This document shows, in pieces, positions 10,182-20,481 of a stretch of 64,000 nt of DNA. The stretch lies in NCBI RefSeq assembly GCF_000423125.1, contig NZ_AUHJ01000005.1, positions 62,001-126,000 on the forward strand. The letters run 5' to 3'. The position numbers and the translations under genes were made by a program. The notes beneath the pieces were generated by a model. That model searched no databases. It was not told the origin of the DNA and saw nothing but the letters and a program-made list of their open reading frames with translations. The stretch's first letter is position 1. Each line of letters opens with the position of its first letter. Source of the DNA: Haliea salexigens DSM 19537 (GTDB taxonomy: Bacteria > Pseudomonadota > Gammaproteobacteria > Pseudomonadales > Halieaceae).

Positions 10182-11123
10182 ATGAGCTGGATTGACAAGA
10201 TACTGCCTTCCGGAGTGCGCAAGGAAGAGGGCGCTCGCCGCTCCAGCGTACCCGAAGGATTGTGGAAAAAGTGCGTCAAGTGCGATGCCGTGCTGTATCG
10301 GCCCGACGTTGAGCGCAATGATGACGTCTGTCCCAAGTGTGATCATCACATGCGTATCGGCGCTCGCCGTCGCCTGGATATTTTCCTTGACCGCGATGGT
10401 CGCGAGGAAATCCTCACGGATATCGAGCCTGTTGACCGTCTGAAATTCCGTGACAAGAAACGCTATCGCGATCGCCTCTCGGCCGCACAGAAAGCGACCG
10501 GGGAGAAGGACGCCTTGATCGCCATGCGCGGCACCCTGCAGGGTATGCCAGTGGTGACCGTCGCCTTCGAATTTGCGTTTCACGGTGGCTCCATGGGGTA
10601 TGCCGTCGGCGAAAAATTCACGCGAGCGGCCCAGCTCGCGCTCAGCGAGGGTATGCCCCTGGTGTGCTTCTCGGCCTCGGGCGGTGCGCGTATGCAGGAA
10701 GCGCTCATCTCGCTGATGCAGATGGCGAAAACCAGCGCGGTGATTGAGCGCATGAAAGTAGCCGGTATCCCCTATGTCTCTGTGATGACCGACCCCATCT
10801 ATGGTGGCGTATCCGCTTCACTGGCCCTGTTGGGCGATATCAATGTCGCCGAGCCGGACGCGCGCGCCGGGTTCGCCGGCCCCAATATCATCGAGCAGAC
10901 GATTCGTCAAAAGCTGCCGAAAGGCTTCCAGCGCAGCGAGTTTCTGCTCGCGCACGGCGCCATCGACATGATCGTGCACCGCAACGACATGCGCGACACC
11001 CTGGCGCGATTGCTCGGCAAGTTCACCGGGCAGGTGCCGGTGGTGCCCGAGGACACCGAAGACGATGCCAGCAGCGCGGACGCCTCGGGCTCGGTCGAGA
11101 GTATCGATCTCACGGATGACTGA
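10182..11123 (+). CDS. accD: acetyl-CoA carboxylase carboxyltransferase subunit beta
   Basis: Beta subunit of the carboxyltransferase that moves the carboxyl group from biotin to acetyl-CoA, the committed step of fatty acid synthesis. 313 aa. An N-terminal four-cysteine zinc ribbon is visible (CVKC ... CPKC, about residues 30-52), followed by the crotonase-like domain with [12 protein letters not shown] and [10 protein letters not shown]. The C-terminus is acidic and serine-rich. The final eight bases overlap the folC start. accD-folC-dedD-cvpA-purF is a conserved gammaproteobacterial order. Confidence 0.96.
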   Translation: MSWIDKILPSGVRKEEGARRSSVPEGLWKKCVKCDAVLYRPDVERNDDVCPKCDHHMRIGARRRLDIFLDRDGREEILTDIEPVDRLKFRDKKRYRDRLSAAQKATGEKDALIAMRGTLQGMPVVTVAFEFAFHGGSMGYAVGEKFTRAAQLALSEGMPLVCFSASGGARMQEALISLMQMAKTSAVIERMKVAGIPYVSVMTDPIYGGVSASLALLGDINVAEPDARAGFAGPNIIEQTIRQKLPKGFQRSEFLLAHGAIDMIVHRNDMRDTLARLLGKFTGQVPVVPEDTEDDASSADASGSVESIDLTDD

Positions 11124-12396
11124 GCCTTCGCTGGCCGACTGGCTGGCGCGTCTGGAAGCGCTGCACCCCCGGGAAATCGAGTTGGGCCTGGACAGGGTTG
11201 CGTCGGTCGCAGCCCATTTGCAGCTGTTGGCGCCATCCGCACCGGTGATCACGGTCGCGGGAACCAATGGCAAGGGCTCCGTCGTGGGGGCGCTGGAGGC
11301 GCTCTTGACGCACAAAGGGCTCTGCGTCGGGGTTTACACGTCGCCCCATTTGCTGCGCTTCAACGAGCGGATACGGATAGGCTCGCGGAACGTGGACGAT
11401 ACGGATATCGTCGCCGCGTTCGAGGCGATTGATGCCGCCAGGGGCAACGTTTCCCTGACCTATTTCGAGTTTGCCACACTCGCCGGACTTTACCTGTTCA
11501 AGCAGCGCGATGTGGATGTCGTGGTGCTGGAGGTGGGCCTGGGTGGGCGTCTGGACGCGGTCAACATAATTGATCCCAGCGTGGCGGTGATCACGAGTAT
11601 TGCCCTGGATCATCAGGATTGGCTGGGCGACAGCCTGGACGCGATCGCGCGCGAGAAAGCCGGCATCCTGCGCCCGGCAATTCCCGCCGTTATCGCCTGC
11701 AGTGCGCCGCCGGCCGGGTTGACCGCTGCGGTGGAGGAGAGCGGTGCGCGGGCGCATTGGCTGGGGCAGGCATTCGGCGTAGAGTCTGCCGCGGGGGGCT
11801 GGGCAGGATGGTTGGCCAGCGCCGGCGGTGAGCAGCGCCGTCTGCCGGTAATACATAACCCGGCGCTGCTCGCAGAGAACCTGTGTGCAGCGCTGCAGGC
11901 ACTCGAATGCCTGGCCATATCGGCTTCTGATACGGAGCTCCTTGAGGTGTTACCTGCACTGCAACTGCCGGGGCGGCGCCAGCAAGTCACGGTGGGCGGT
12001 GTACGCGTGCTGCTCGATGTGGCGCACAACCCTGCGGCAGTGGCCAGGCTGGTTGACTTCCTTGAGGCAGAACCCTGCGAACAGAAGACGATTGCGGTAT
12101 TTTATGCCATGGCCGACAAGGATATCGCGACTATGCTGGAACTCATCAAGCGCCACGTTGATGCCTGGTTCCTGGCCGATCAACCGGGTAATGCGCGTGC
12201 CGCATCCGCCGCTGCGATTGCAGCGCAATTGCGGGATGTGGGGGTGAGCATGATCAGTGTCAGTCGCAACCTGCGTCAGGCGCTGGCACGCGCTCGCAGC
12301 GTAGCAGCCCCCGGCGACCGGCTGCTGGTGTTCGGCTCCTTTCACACAGTTGCGGCGGCTCTCACCTGGCTGTCGCGGGAACAGGAAAAGGCGTAA
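11116..12396 (+). CDS. folC: bifunctional dihydrofolate/folylpolyglutamate synthase
   Basis: Adds glutamate to dihydropteroate and to folates. ATG 11116 ([10 protein letters not shown]), overlapping accD, gives 426 aa, the family norm. The ATP loop [10 protein letters not shown], the [13 protein letters not shown] segment and [12 protein letters not shown] are clear, as is the C-terminal [10 protein letters not shown] motif. Upstream in-frame codons inside accD give an arginine-rich extension unlike the family and are rejected as the start. Confidence 0.95.
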   Translation: MTEPSLADWLARLEALHPREIELGLDRVASVAAHLQLLAPSAPVITVAGTNGKGSVVGALEALLTHKGLCVGVYTSPHLLRFNERIRIGSRNVDDTDIVAAFEAIDAARGNVSLTYFEFATLAGLYLFKQRDVDVVVLEVGLGGRLDAVNIIDPSVAVITSIALDHQDWLGDSLDAIAREKAGILRPAIPAVIACSAPPAGLTAAVEESGARAHWLGQAFGVESAAGGWAGWLASAGGEQRRLPVIHNPALLAENLCAALQALECLAISASDTELLEVLPALQLPGRRQQVTVGGVRVLLDVAHNPAAVARLVDFLEAEPCEQKTIAVFYAMADKDIATMLELIKRHVDAWFLADQPGNARAASAAAIAAQLRDVGVSMISVSRNLRQALARARSVAAPGDRLLVFGSFHTVAAALTWLSREQEKA

Positions 12397-12399
12397 GCA

Positions 12400-13059
12400 G
12401 TGAACGATATTCTCAAGCAACGCCTCGTCGGTGCGCTCATACTGGTCGCGCTCGGGGTGATTTTCTGGCCGATCATTTTTGTCGAGCCACAGTCCGACGG
12501 CAACATCGAGAACTTGCGCATTCCTCCGCGGCCGGACGTGGATACCACGCCGATTGCCGCACCGGATACCAGCGGCATGCGCGGCTCGCCGGATGCGCCC
12601 CTCGACGCGCCGGAGGATAGCGAGCCGCTCGTAGATGATGATCTGGGCTGGTCGGAGCCCCCTACCGTGGCTGCCACGCTGGCGACGGAGAGCAGCGGCG
12701 TTGAGGAAGCGCGCGAGGCCGCCAGCGAGGAAGCCGCTGCAGGGCGAGCACCGCCGCCTGAGCCGGGAGAGACGCGGCAGGAGGCCCCGGAGCAGCCCGC
12801 ACTGGATGCCCAGGGCGTACCCATCGCCTGGATGCTGCAGGTGGCCAGTGTGAGCAGCCAGGACAAGGCGGAGGCCCTGCGGCAGCGCCTGGAAGCGATG
12901 GGTGAAAAAGCCTGGGTCGACCCGGTCAGTGTGGGCGGTCGCACGATGTATCGGGTCAATGTCGGCCCCAAATTCGAACGCGCCCGGCTCGACGCCCTGC
13001 GCCCGGAGGTGGACACCGAGTTTGGCGTCAAGTCTTTGGTGCGGCGGTATTTACCCTGA
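12400..13059 (+). CDS. dedD: DedD-like SPOR domain cell division protein
   Basis: Inner-membrane protein whose periplasmic SPOR domain binds denuded glycan at the septum. 219 aa from GTG 12400, close to E. coli DedD (220). One N-terminal membrane span (about 7-26, LVGALILVALGVIFWPIIF), a long acidic Pro/Ala/Glu-rich linker, and a C-terminal SPOR domain (about 145-219) starting AWMLQVASVSS and ending SLVRRYLP. It starts four bases after folC, as in E. coli. Confidence 0.88.
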   Translation: MNDILKQRLVGALILVALGVIFWPIIFVEPQSDGNIENLRIPPRPDVDTTPIAAPDTSGMRGSPDAPLDAPEDSEPLVDDDLGWSEPPTVAATLATESSGVEEAREAASEEAAAGRAPPPEPGETRQEAPEQPALDAQGVPIAWMLQVASVSSQDKAEALRQRLEAMGEKAWVDPVSVGGRTMYRVNVGPKFERARLDALRPEVDTEFGVKSLVRRYLP

Positions 13060-13141
13060 TGGAGGGCCCGGTAAGCTTTGGTGTTGCGCGCCAAGCTGGT
13101 AGACTGCCGGCCCCGCGAGCTCGGCAATGGCAGGCGGCACT

Positions 13142-13660
13142 GTGCTGAATATTGATGCGTTGACCTGGGTGGATTGGGCGATCGTCGCAATTGTGACACT
13201 GTCCACGCTGCTCAGTTTGCTGCGCGGTTTTACCCGGGAAGCGCTCTCTCTGGCGGGCTGGATAGCAGCATTTGTCCTCGCCTATGTGTTTGCCGGCGAT
13301 CTGGCTTCACGCCTCACCGGCCTCATCAGCAACCTCACGGCACGCTACATTGCGGCGTGGCTGTTGATCCTGGTCGGCGTTCTACTGTGTACAGGGCTGA
13401 TCGGCCTGCTGATGGCCCAGTTGGTGAGGGTGACGGGATTGGGAACACTCGACCGTCTGCTGGGTACCATTTTTGGCTTTGCCCGCGGCGTGATCATCGT
13501 GCTGGTACTGGTGTTTCTCGTGCGCGAGTTGCTGCCACCGCGCGACCAGATGTGGCTGCATCAGGCCTATTTGATGCCGCAGGTCGATGCGCTGCTGGAC
13601 TGGTCCATGCAGCGACTCGGCGAGTTCAACGCCGGGCGGCTGCCGGCGGTCAGTGTCTGA
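13142..13660 (+). CDS. cvpA: CvpA family membrane protein
   Basis: Integral membrane protein; the E. coli relative is needed for colicin V production and its biochemical role is unclear. With GTG 13142 the product is 172 aa and begins MLNIDALTWVDWAI, aligning with the family N-terminus; an in-frame ATG at 13127 adds five residues but lacks a ribosome site. About four hydrophobic spans are visible, with the conserved SLLRGFTREALSL segment in the first cytoplasmic loop. Lies immediately upstream of purF, the usual partner. Confidence 0.87.
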   Translation: MLNIDALTWVDWAIVAIVTLSTLLSLLRGFTREALSLAGWIAAFVLAYVFAGDLASRLTGLISNLTARYIAAWLLILVGVLLCTGLIGLLMAQLVRVTGLGTLDRLLGTIFGFARGVIIVLVLVFLVRELLPPRDQMWLHQAYLMPQVDALLDWSMQRLGEFNAGRLPAVSV

Positions 13661-13678
13661 CAAAGAGGAATACGCAGT

Positions 13679-15202
13679 ATGTGTGGGCTGGTAGGACTGG
13701 TTGGCAAGGGTAATGTTGCGCCCGATATCTATGATGCTCTGACGGTGTTACAGCACCGGGGACAGGATGCCGCCGGCATAATGACCTGTTACGGCGGGCG
13801 CTTTACACAACGCAAGAGCGAGGGCCTCGTGCGCGATGTGTTCCGACAGGATCACATGCAGCGACTCAAGGGTCCCATGGGGATCGGCCATGTGCGCTAC
13901 CCCACGGCGGGCAGCTCAGGCACGGCGCTCGCACAGCCGTTCTATGTCAACTCGCCCTACGGCATCGCGCTGGCGCACAACGGCAATCTGACCAATTCGG
14001 AACAGCTCACACGCGAGCTGTTCCAGGACGACCTGCGCCACCTGAACACGGATTCCGACTCGGAAGTCCTGTTGAACGTGTTCGCGCACGAATTGCAGAC
14101 TCTGGGCAAGCTCAGCCCGACAGCCGACGATGTATTTCAGGCGGTCATGGCCGTGCATCGCCGTTGCCGCGGTGGTTACGCGGCGGTGGCCTTGATTGTC
14201 GACTACGGCGTGGTCGGGTTTCGCGACCCGCTGGGTATTCGTCCGCTGGTGATCGGCGTGCGTAAAACCGACGCGGGGGACGAGTATATGCTGGCTTCCG
14301 AAAGTGTCGCCCTGGATGTGCTGGGTTTCAGTATGCTGGGTGATGTGGCGCCGGGAGAAGCGGTTTTTATCGACAGCCGCGGTGCCATGCACCGGCGCCA
14401 GTGTGCGCAGAACCCGGAGCTGCGTCCCTGCATATTCGAGCATGTGTATTTTGCACGTCCGGATTCGCTCATGGATGGCATTTCGGTGTACAAGACCCGC
14501 ATGCGCCAGGGCGAGGCGCTGGCACGGAAGGTGCTGCGCGAGCGGCCCGAGCACGACATTGACGTGGTGATCCCGATTCCCGATACCAGCCGCATTGCCG
14601 GCCAGTCGCTGGCCTCTGAGCTGGGAATCAAGTTTCGCGAAGGCTTCATGAAGAACCGCTATATCGGGCGCACGTTCATCATGCCAGGGCAAAGCGAGCG
14701 CAAGAAGTCGGTGCGCCAGAAGCTCAATCCGGTGCCACTGGAATTCGAAGGCAAGAACGTCATGCTGGTGGACGACTCCATTGTGCGCGGCACCACTTGT
14801 CGCCAGATCATCCAGATGGCCCGCGACGCAGGGGCCGCCAAGGTCTACTTCGCCTCTGCGGCACCGCCGGTACGCTATCCGAATGTCTACGGCATCGATA
14901 TGCCGTCGGCCACGGAGCTGATTGCCCACGGACGCACTGTCGACGAAGTGTGTACGCTCATCGGCGCCGACTGGCTGGTGTATCAGGATCTCGAGGATCT
15001 GGTGAACTGCTCCCGTGAAGGCAACAAGGGCACAATGGGCTTTGATTGTTCGGTGTTCAATGGCGATTATCCCACCGGGGATGTGGACCAGGCCTATCTT
15101 GAACGTATCGAGGCACTGCGCAACGACGATGCCCAGAGCCGTAGCCGTGCCCGGGTGCTCGCCGAGGGTACAGTGGTGGGCATTCACAATGACGTCAGCT
15201 GA
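13679..15202 (+). CDS. purF: amidophosphoribosyltransferase
   Basis: Committed step of purine synthesis, making phosphoribosylamine from PRPP and glutamine. 507 aa. The nucleophile Cys2 follows the initiator directly (MCGLVG), so there is no propeptide, as in the E. coli type. GHVRYPTAG and the LAHNGNLTN oxyanion-hole region mark the Ntn glutaminase domain. The PRPP loop is [12 protein letters not shown] (about residue 362). GAGGAA lies 10 bases before the ATG. metZ starts six bases after the stop. Confidence 0.97.
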   Translation: MCGLVGLVGKGNVAPDIYDALTVLQHRGQDAAGIMTCYGGRFTQRKSEGLVRDVFRQDHMQRLKGPMGIGHVRYPTAGSSGTALAQPFYVNSPYGIALAHNGNLTNSEQLTRELFQDDLRHLNTDSDSEVLLNVFAHELQTLGKLSPTADDVFQAVMAVHRRCRGGYAAVALIVDYGVVGFRDPLGIRPLVIGVRKTDAGDEYMLASESVALDVLGFSMLGDVAPGEAVFIDSRGAMHRRQCAQNPELRPCIFEHVYFARPDSLMDGISVYKTRMRQGEALARKVLRERPEHDIDVVIPIPDTSRIAGQSLASELGIKFREGFMKNRYIGRTFIMPGQSERKKSVRQKLNPVPLEFEGKNVMLVDDSIVRGTTCRQIIQMARDAGAAKVYFASAAPPVRYPNVYGIDMPSATELIAHGRTVDEVCTLIGADWLVYQDLEDLVNCSREGNKGTMGFDCSVFNGDYPTGDVDQAYLERIEALRNDDAQSRSRARVLAEGTVVGIHNDVS

Positions 15203-15208
15203 GGCAGC

Positions 15209-16405
15209 ATGAACGATTCCAACGACCCGCTGGCAGGCGCCGGACTGGACACACTGGCCATCCGAGCCGGTATTCACCGCACGGCTGAGGGTGAGCACTC
15301 CGAGCCCATTTTCGCCACTTCCAGCTACGTCTTCAATTCTGCGGCGGACGCGGCGGCGCGCTTTGCCGGTGAAGCACCGGGCAACGTCTATTCCCGGTAT
15401 ACCAACCCCACAGTGCGCAGCTTTGAAGAGCGCCTGGCGGCCCTGGAAGGCGGTGAGGCCGCCGTGGGCACGGCCTCTGGCATGGCGGCCATTCTCAGCA
15501 CCTGCATGGCGCTGCTGAAGGCGGGCGACCATGTTATCTGCTCGCGGGATGTCTTCGGCACTACAACCAACCTCTTTGCGCGCTACATGACACGTTTCGG
15601 GGTGAGTGTGGATTTCGTACCCTTGCTCGCGACCGATGAATGGCGTGCCGCGCTGCGCCCGGAAACGCGCCTGTTGTATCTCGAGACGCCCTCCAACCCC
15701 CTGTGCGAGGTCGCCGATATCCGTGCCCTGGCAGACCTCGCTCATGCGCAGGGTGCGCTGCTGGTTGTGGATAACTGTTTCTGTACACCGGCGCTGCAGC
15801 GCCCCCTCGCGCTGGGAGCGGATATCGTCATTCATTCGGCGACCAAGTATCTCGATGGGCAGGGTCGCTGCGTGGGTGGGGCGGTGGTGGGCTCGCAGGC
15901 CCTGATGGACGAGGTGGTGGTATTCCTGCGCACCTGCGGGCCGACCATGAGCGCGTTCAACGCCTGGGTTTTCCTGAAAGGGCTGGAGACGTTGCGCCTG
16001 CGTATGGAGGCACACTCGCGCGCGGCGCTGGAACTGGCCCTGTGGTTACAACAGCAGCCGCAGGTCCAGCGGGTGTACTATGCGGGCTTGCCGGAACACC
16101 CTGGACACGCACTCGCTGCCAGCCAGCAGACGGCGTTTGGTGGCGTGTTGTCCTTTGAGGTGCGCGGCGGTCAGGCGGCCGCGTGGCGTTGTATTGATGC
16201 CACGCAAATCCTTTCCCTGACCGCGAACCTCGGGGATGCCAAATCCACCATCGTACACCCGGCAACTACGACTCACGGGCGCCTCAGCGCACAGCAGCGT
16301 GCTGACGCGGGCATCAGCGACGGGCTGATTCGGGTGGCCGTTGGGCTCGAGGATGTGGCAGACCTGCGCAGGGATTTACAGCGCGGCTTGAGCGCGGCGG
16401 GCTGA
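15209..16405 (+). CDS. metZ: O-succinylhomoserine sulfhydrylase
   Basis: PLP enzyme that makes homocysteine directly from O-succinylhomoserine and sulfide, bypassing cystathionine. 398 aa of the Cys/Met metabolism family. The PLP lysine is in HSATKYLDGQGR (about Lys213), where the DGQGR continuation is typical of MetZ rather than MetB. SRYTNPTV and ASGMAAI are also family motifs. It follows purF as in pseudomonads. With metH in this window it gives homocysteine and then methionine; the sulfide would come from the sulfite reductase at 29756-31420. Confidence 0.92.
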   Translation: MNDSNDPLAGAGLDTLAIRAGIHRTAEGEHSEPIFATSSYVFNSAADAAARFAGEAPGNVYSRYTNPTVRSFEERLAALEGGEAAVGTASGMAAILSTCMALLKAGDHVICSRDVFGTTTNLFARYMTRFGVSVDFVPLLATDEWRAALRPETRLLYLETPSNPLCEVADIRALADLAHAQGALLVVDNCFCTPALQRPLALGADIVIHSATKYLDGQGRCVGGAVVGSQALMDEVVVFLRTCGPTMSAFNAWVFLKGLETLRLRMEAHSRAALELALWLQQQPQVQRVYYAGLPEHPGHALAASQQTAFGGVLSFEVRGGQAAAWRCIDATQILSLTANLGDAKSTIVHPATTTHGRLSAQQRADAGISDGLIRVAVGLEDVADLRRDLQRGLSAAG

Positions 16406-16463
16406 AGCCGATTATCCTGCGTAACACCTTGCCAGAGCATTGAACAAGGCCAGGAGCAACAGC

Positions 16464-17393
16464 ATGGATATAGTAGGCGCGATTGACAGTGCCGTGGCGG
16501 AGGTTGGCACGGCACTGTTGGGCAAAGAAGCGCAAATCAGACTCGCGCTGTGCTGCCTGCTGTCGCGCGGGCATCTGCTGATAGAGGACTTGCCCGGGAT
16601 GGGCAAAACCACCCTGTCACATGCACTCGCGGTTGTGCTTGGCCTCTCCTATAAACGCGTACAGTTCACCAGCGATCTGCTGCCCGCGGATATCCTCGGT
16701 GTCTCTGTGTACAACCGCAACGATGGCAGCTTCACCTTTCACCCCGGCCCGGTGTTCACTCAGGTTCTGCTGGCAGACGAAATCAACCGCACGACGCCGC
16801 GCACACAGAGCGCGCTGCTGGAAGCCATGGCTGAAGGGCAGGTAACCATCGAAGGGGAGACCCGCCGTCTGCCCCGCCCGTTTTTTGTTATCGCCACACA
16901 GAACCCGATCCACCAGTCGGGAACCTATCCGCTGCCGGAAAGCCAGCTGGACCGCTTCCTGATGCGTTTGCATCTCGGGTATCCCGACCCACAGGCCGAG
17001 CGGCAGATGCTGCTCAACACCGCAGCCGGTGAGAACCCCGAGGCCACCCTGCAGCGCTGCCTGGCGCCAGAGGAGCTGGAGTCCTGCCGCGCTGCAACGC
17101 GCCAGGTGCATGTGGCGGACAGCGTACTGGACTACCTGCAGCGGCTGGTGGCGTTTACCCGCGAACGCGCCGAGTTTGCTGTGGGGCTATCGCCACGCGG
17201 AGCTCTGGCATTGCTCGACTGTGCCCGCACCTGGGCGTTCATGAACCGCCGTCAGCATATCGTGCCTGAGGATTTGCAGGCGGTGCTGGCTGCTGTGGCT
17301 GCGCACCGCCTGGTGCCCAGCGGTGACTACGCCGGTGATGGACATGCGCTGGTGGATCTGATGCAGCGCAGTGTGGATGTGATCCGGTCCTGA
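16464..17393 (+). CDS. MoxR family AAA+ ATPase
   Basis: MoxR ATPases act as chaperones, usually with a DUF58 and a VWA-domain partner. ATG 16464 has AGGAGC close upstream and yields 309 aa; an in-frame TTG at 16440 is less likely. Walker A is GMGKTT (about residue 46), Walker B LLADEINR, sensor 1 IATQNPI, and SPRGALALL marks the lid. First gene of a three-gene operon with the DUF58 protein and TgpA. The client is not evident. Confidence 0.92.
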   Translation: MDIVGAIDSAVAEVGTALLGKEAQIRLALCCLLSRGHLLIEDLPGMGKTTLSHALAVVLGLSYKRVQFTSDLLPADILGVSVYNRNDGSFTFHPGPVFTQVLLADEINRTTPRTQSALLEAMAEGQVTIEGETRRLPRPFFVIATQNPIHQSGTYPLPESQLDRFLMRLHLGYPDPQAERQMLLNTAAGENPEATLQRCLAPEELESCRAATRQVHVADSVLDYLQRLVAFTRERAEFAVGLSPRGALALLDCARTWAFMNRRQHIVPEDLQAVLAAVAAHRLVPSGDYAGDGHALVDLMQRSVDVIRS

Positions 17394-17401
17394 ATCCGGA
17401 C

Positions 17402-18394
17402 ATGGCAGACGACAGGCAGGCAAACGGGGAGGGTAATGGGTTGCGCAGGCATTTCGGGCGCTGGCTGGCGCGGCGCATTCCACCTGCACGCTCAGTCACG
17501 TTGGACCAGCGCCGCATCTTCATTTTTCCCTCTCTGCCGGGGCTGTTTTTTGCGGTGCTGTTGCTGCTCATTCTACTCACAGCCATCAACTATCAGAACA
17601 ATATGGCCTATGCAGTCGCCTTCCTGCTCGCCACGCTGTTCGTTATCTCCACACTGCACACCTACGCCAACCTGGCTGGGTTGACGCTACATGCGCTCTC
17701 GGCCTCGCCTGTATTCCCCGGGCAACGCAGTCAATTCCGTGTGCGGGTGCAGCGTGCTGGCAAAGCAACACACTACGCCCTGCGGCTCAGCTGGCCACAG
17801 GGAAGCGACAGCGTCGTCAGCCTGGTGGATCGGGACAGCTGCGAAGTGACGCTGTATGTTCCCGTCGGGGCCAGAGGCTGGTTCAATCCGGGGCGCCTGT
17901 TACTGGAAAGCCGCTATCCACTGGGTTTGCTGCGCTGCTGGACCTGGCTTGACCTGGATCTGCAGGCCCTGGTTTACCCTCGACCCCTGATCACCTCGGC
18001 ACCGCCGGGGGTCGCCAGCGAACGTCCGGAGGGTACCGCCGTGGAAACTGCAGGCAGCGATGATTTCCACGGTTTCCGCAGCTATCGACAGGGCGATGCG
18101 CTGCGGCAGGTGCACTGGAAAGGTGTGGCGCGAGGACACCCGCCACAAAGCAAGGTGTACGGTTCCTATGCCAGTCACAGTGCCTGGCTGGATTGGGAGG
18201 CTTTTGCCGATGCTTCCGGCGAACATCGCCTGTCCTACCTGTGCTACTGGGTGCTGGCATTGGAACGTCGGGCTGAGGATTATGGGCTGCGCCTCCCGGG
18301 CGTCGAGATAGCCCCCGACTCGGGTGAAGCCCACCAGTCCAGGGTGCTCGCCGCCCTCGCCGTGTTCCAGCTTGCCGGAGGCTGGGGCAAATGA
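17402..18394 (+). CDS. DUF58 domain membrane protein
   Basis: 330 aa. Two adjacent hydrophobic spans near the N-terminus (about 43-62 and 66-86, with YQNNMAYAVAF between), then a soluble region and the DUF58 core containing DDFHGFRSYRQGDALRQVHWK, the family signature. DUF58 proteins accompany MoxR ATPases and transglutaminase-like proteins, as here; the function is unknown. Starts eight bases after moxR and its stop overlaps the tgpA start as ATGA. Confidence 0.9.
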   Translation: MADDRQANGEGNGLRRHFGRWLARRIPPARSVTLDQRRIFIFPSLPGLFFAVLLLLILLTAINYQNNMAYAVAFLLATLFVISTLHTYANLAGLTLHALSASPVFPGQRSQFRVRVQRAGKATHYALRLSWPQGSDSVVSLVDRDSCEVTLYVPVGARGWFNPGRLLLESRYPLGLLRCWTWLDLDLQALVYPRPLITSAPPGVASERPEGTAVETAGSDDFHGFRSYRQGDALRQVHWKGVARGHPPQSKVYGSYASHSAWLDWEAFADASGEHRLSYLCYWVLALERRAEDYGLRLPGVEIAPDSGEAHQSRVLAALAVFQLAGGWGK

Positions 18395-20409
18395 GCCAGA
18401 CATTGGCCGCCGGGACTCTGATACCGCGCAATGCACTGGTGTGGATTATCATCAGTCAGTTTGCGCTGTTGGCGCCGCACCTGACGCGGTTGCCGCTCTG
18501 GTTGGTGCTGGTTTACCTGGCCACGGCGGTATGGCGAATACTGGTTTTCCAGGGGCGCGCGTCATTCCCCGGGCGGGCACTGCGGGCGTTGTTGGCGGTT
18601 GCCGGGTTTGTGGCTATCTACCTGAGTTACGGCAACCTGCTGGGTCTGGAGCCAACGGTTGCGCTGTTGCTCATTGCATTTTCCTTCAAATTGCTCGAAT
18701 TGGTGAAACCCAAGGACGCCTATGTGCTGCTGTTTCTGGGGTACTTCATTTGTGTCATCGGCTTTCTGTTCAGTCAGGACCTGTTGTTGGTCCTGTACGC
18801 CCTGTTCACGCTGGTACTTGTGACCACGGGGCTGGTGGCCCTGCACCGGCCGCGGGAAGATCGCTTCCGTCTGGGCAGCGTGCGTCTGCCGGCCCTGATG
18901 CTGGCGCAGGCGTTTCCATTGATGCTTGTGCTGTTCTTTCTGTTTCCGCGCATCGGGCCGCTGTGGACGGTGCCAGTGAAGAGTCACGCGGCGAAAACCG
19001 GCGTCAGCGACTTCATGAAACCCGGCGATATTTCCACCCTCAGCCAGTCGGGTGAGGTGGCGTTCCGGGTACAGTTCGAGGGCGATATTCCACCCAGATC
19101 CGGACTGTACTGGCGGGGCCTGGTATTCAGTGTCCTCGACGAGGGTGCCTGGCGCAGCCTGCGGTACAACGAGCTGCCGGCCGGCGAATTGCGTCAACCC
19201 GCGGTGACCCGTGAGGGCAACCCGCTGTCCTATAGTGTGCTCATGCTGCCCACGCAGCAAAACTGGCTGTACAGCCTGCGCTATGCAGAGCCGGAACAGC
19301 GTGGCATTCTGCGTACCTCCGACTTCCGCCTGTACTCCCCGGTCGAAATCGAGGAGCAGATGCAGTACAAGGTGCGCAGCTGGCCGGCCACCCCACTTGA
19401 ACTGGAGCTGTCCGCCTGGCGCCGGCAGACGGAGTTGACCCTGCCAGCGCAGCACAACCCCGCCACCCGCGAGCTGGCACAGCGTCTGCGTCGCGCGGCG
19501 CAAGACGATGCGGGGTTTGTCGACGCTGTGCTGCGCTATTTCCGCGAGGAGCCTTTCGTCTACACCCTCCAACCACCGCTGCTTGACACCCAGGATCCCA
19601 TGGATCAATTCCTGCTGCAGACCCGGCGCGGCTTCTGTGAACACTACGCCTATGCCTTCGTGGTCATGATGCGCGCTGCCGGCGTGCCTGCGCGGGTGGT
19701 GGCCGGATATCAGGGCGGCGAGGTCAACCCGGTGAACCGCACGGTGATCGTGCACCAGTTCGACGCGCATGCCTGGGCGGAAGTCTGGCTCCAGGGCCAA
19801 GGCTGGGTTCGTATCGATCCGACGGCGGCGGTGTCTCCCGACCGTATCGAACTTGGCCTGGAAGAGGCGGTTGCCGGCGAGGGCAGCTTTCTCGCCAACT
19901 CCCCGCTGTCACCCCTGCGCTATCGCGGCGTAAACTGGGTGAATATGCTGCGCCTGCGCTACGATGCGCTCACCTACCAATGGCAGAGTTGGGTGGTGGG
20001 TTTTGATGGCGAGGAGCAGTACCGTTTGCTGCAGAACCTGTTCGGCAGCATCCGCACGCCCGTGTTTGCCGGTGTTGTGTTGGCCAGCGGTGCCCTTGTT
20101 CTGCTGCCCGTGGCCTGGCTGTTGCTGCGCCGCCGCCGACCTCCGGCCCTGCCACCCGAACAGGCGCTATACCTCGACTTCTGTGAGCAGATGCACAAAC
20201 GCGGCGTGACACGCCGGCCCGGGGAAGCGCCTGGCAGTTTCGGGCGGCGCATTGCACTGGAGGCGCCCGCGCTGCAGGAGTGGGCACATCAGGTTACCGC
20301 GGTGTTTGACCAGCTCGAGTACAGCCAGGGCTCCGGGGAGCCCGCGGCACATCGTCAGCAACTTGCACACCTGCGGCAGCTGTTGCGTCGCGGGCCGCAG
20401 GCGCAGTAG
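18391..20409 (+). CDS. tgpA: TgpA-type membrane transglutaminase-like protein
   Basis: 672 aa. The N-terminal third is membrane-embedded (DUF3488-type, several spans to about residue 195). A periplasmic transglutaminase-like domain follows, with the triad Cys416 in RRGFCEHYA, His in FDAHAWAEVW and Asp in RIDPTAA. A last span (about 551-575) precedes a C-terminal cytoplasmic DUF4129-like tail. P. aeruginosa TgpA is a periplasmic-facing protein important for growth. The gene order moxR-DUF58-tgpA is the common gammaproteobacterial one. Confidence 0.9.
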   Translation: MSQTLAAGTLIPRNALVWIIISQFALLAPHLTRLPLWLVLVYLATAVWRILVFQGRASFPGRALRALLAVAGFVAIYLSYGNLLGLEPTVALLLIAFSFKLLELVKPKDAYVLLFLGYFICVIGFLFSQDLLLVLYALFTLVLVTTGLVALHRPREDRFRLGSVRLPALMLAQAFPLMLVLFFLFPRIGPLWTVPVKSHAAKTGVSDFMKPGDISTLSQSGEVAFRVQFEGDIPPRSGLYWRGLVFSVLDEGAWRSLRYNELPAGELRQPAVTREGNPLSYSVLMLPTQQNWLYSLRYAEPEQRGILRTSDFRLYSPVEIEEQMQYKVRSWPATPLELELSAWRRQTELTLPAQHNPATRELAQRLRRAAQDDAGFVDAVLRYFREEPFVYTLQPPLLDTQDPMDQFLLQTRRGFCEHYAYAFVVMMRAAGVPARVVAGYQGGEVNPVNRTVIVHQFDAHAWAEVWLQGQGWVRIDPTAAVSPDRIELGLEEAVAGEGSFLANSPLSPLRYRGVNWVNMLRLRYDALTYQWQSWVVGFDGEEQYRLLQNLFGSIRTPVFAGVVLASGALVLLPVAWLLLRRRRPPALPPEQALYLDFCEQMHKRGVTRRPGEAPGSFGRRIALEAPALQEWAHQVTAVFDQLEYSQGSGEPAAHRQQLAHLRQLLRRGPQAQ

Positions 20410-20481
20410 TGGTAGCCGGGCCGAGCGCAAACGAGCGAAGGTGACTTTACTGGAATGCGGCTTGGCGCTGTGCGACCCCGG

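Noticed and set aside
13916-16015. Long open frame (699 codons) on the minus strand across purF and metZ
   Set aside because: Antisense to two certain genes; His/Arg/Gln-rich composition typical of a GC-rich shadow frame, no ribosome site and no recognisable domain.
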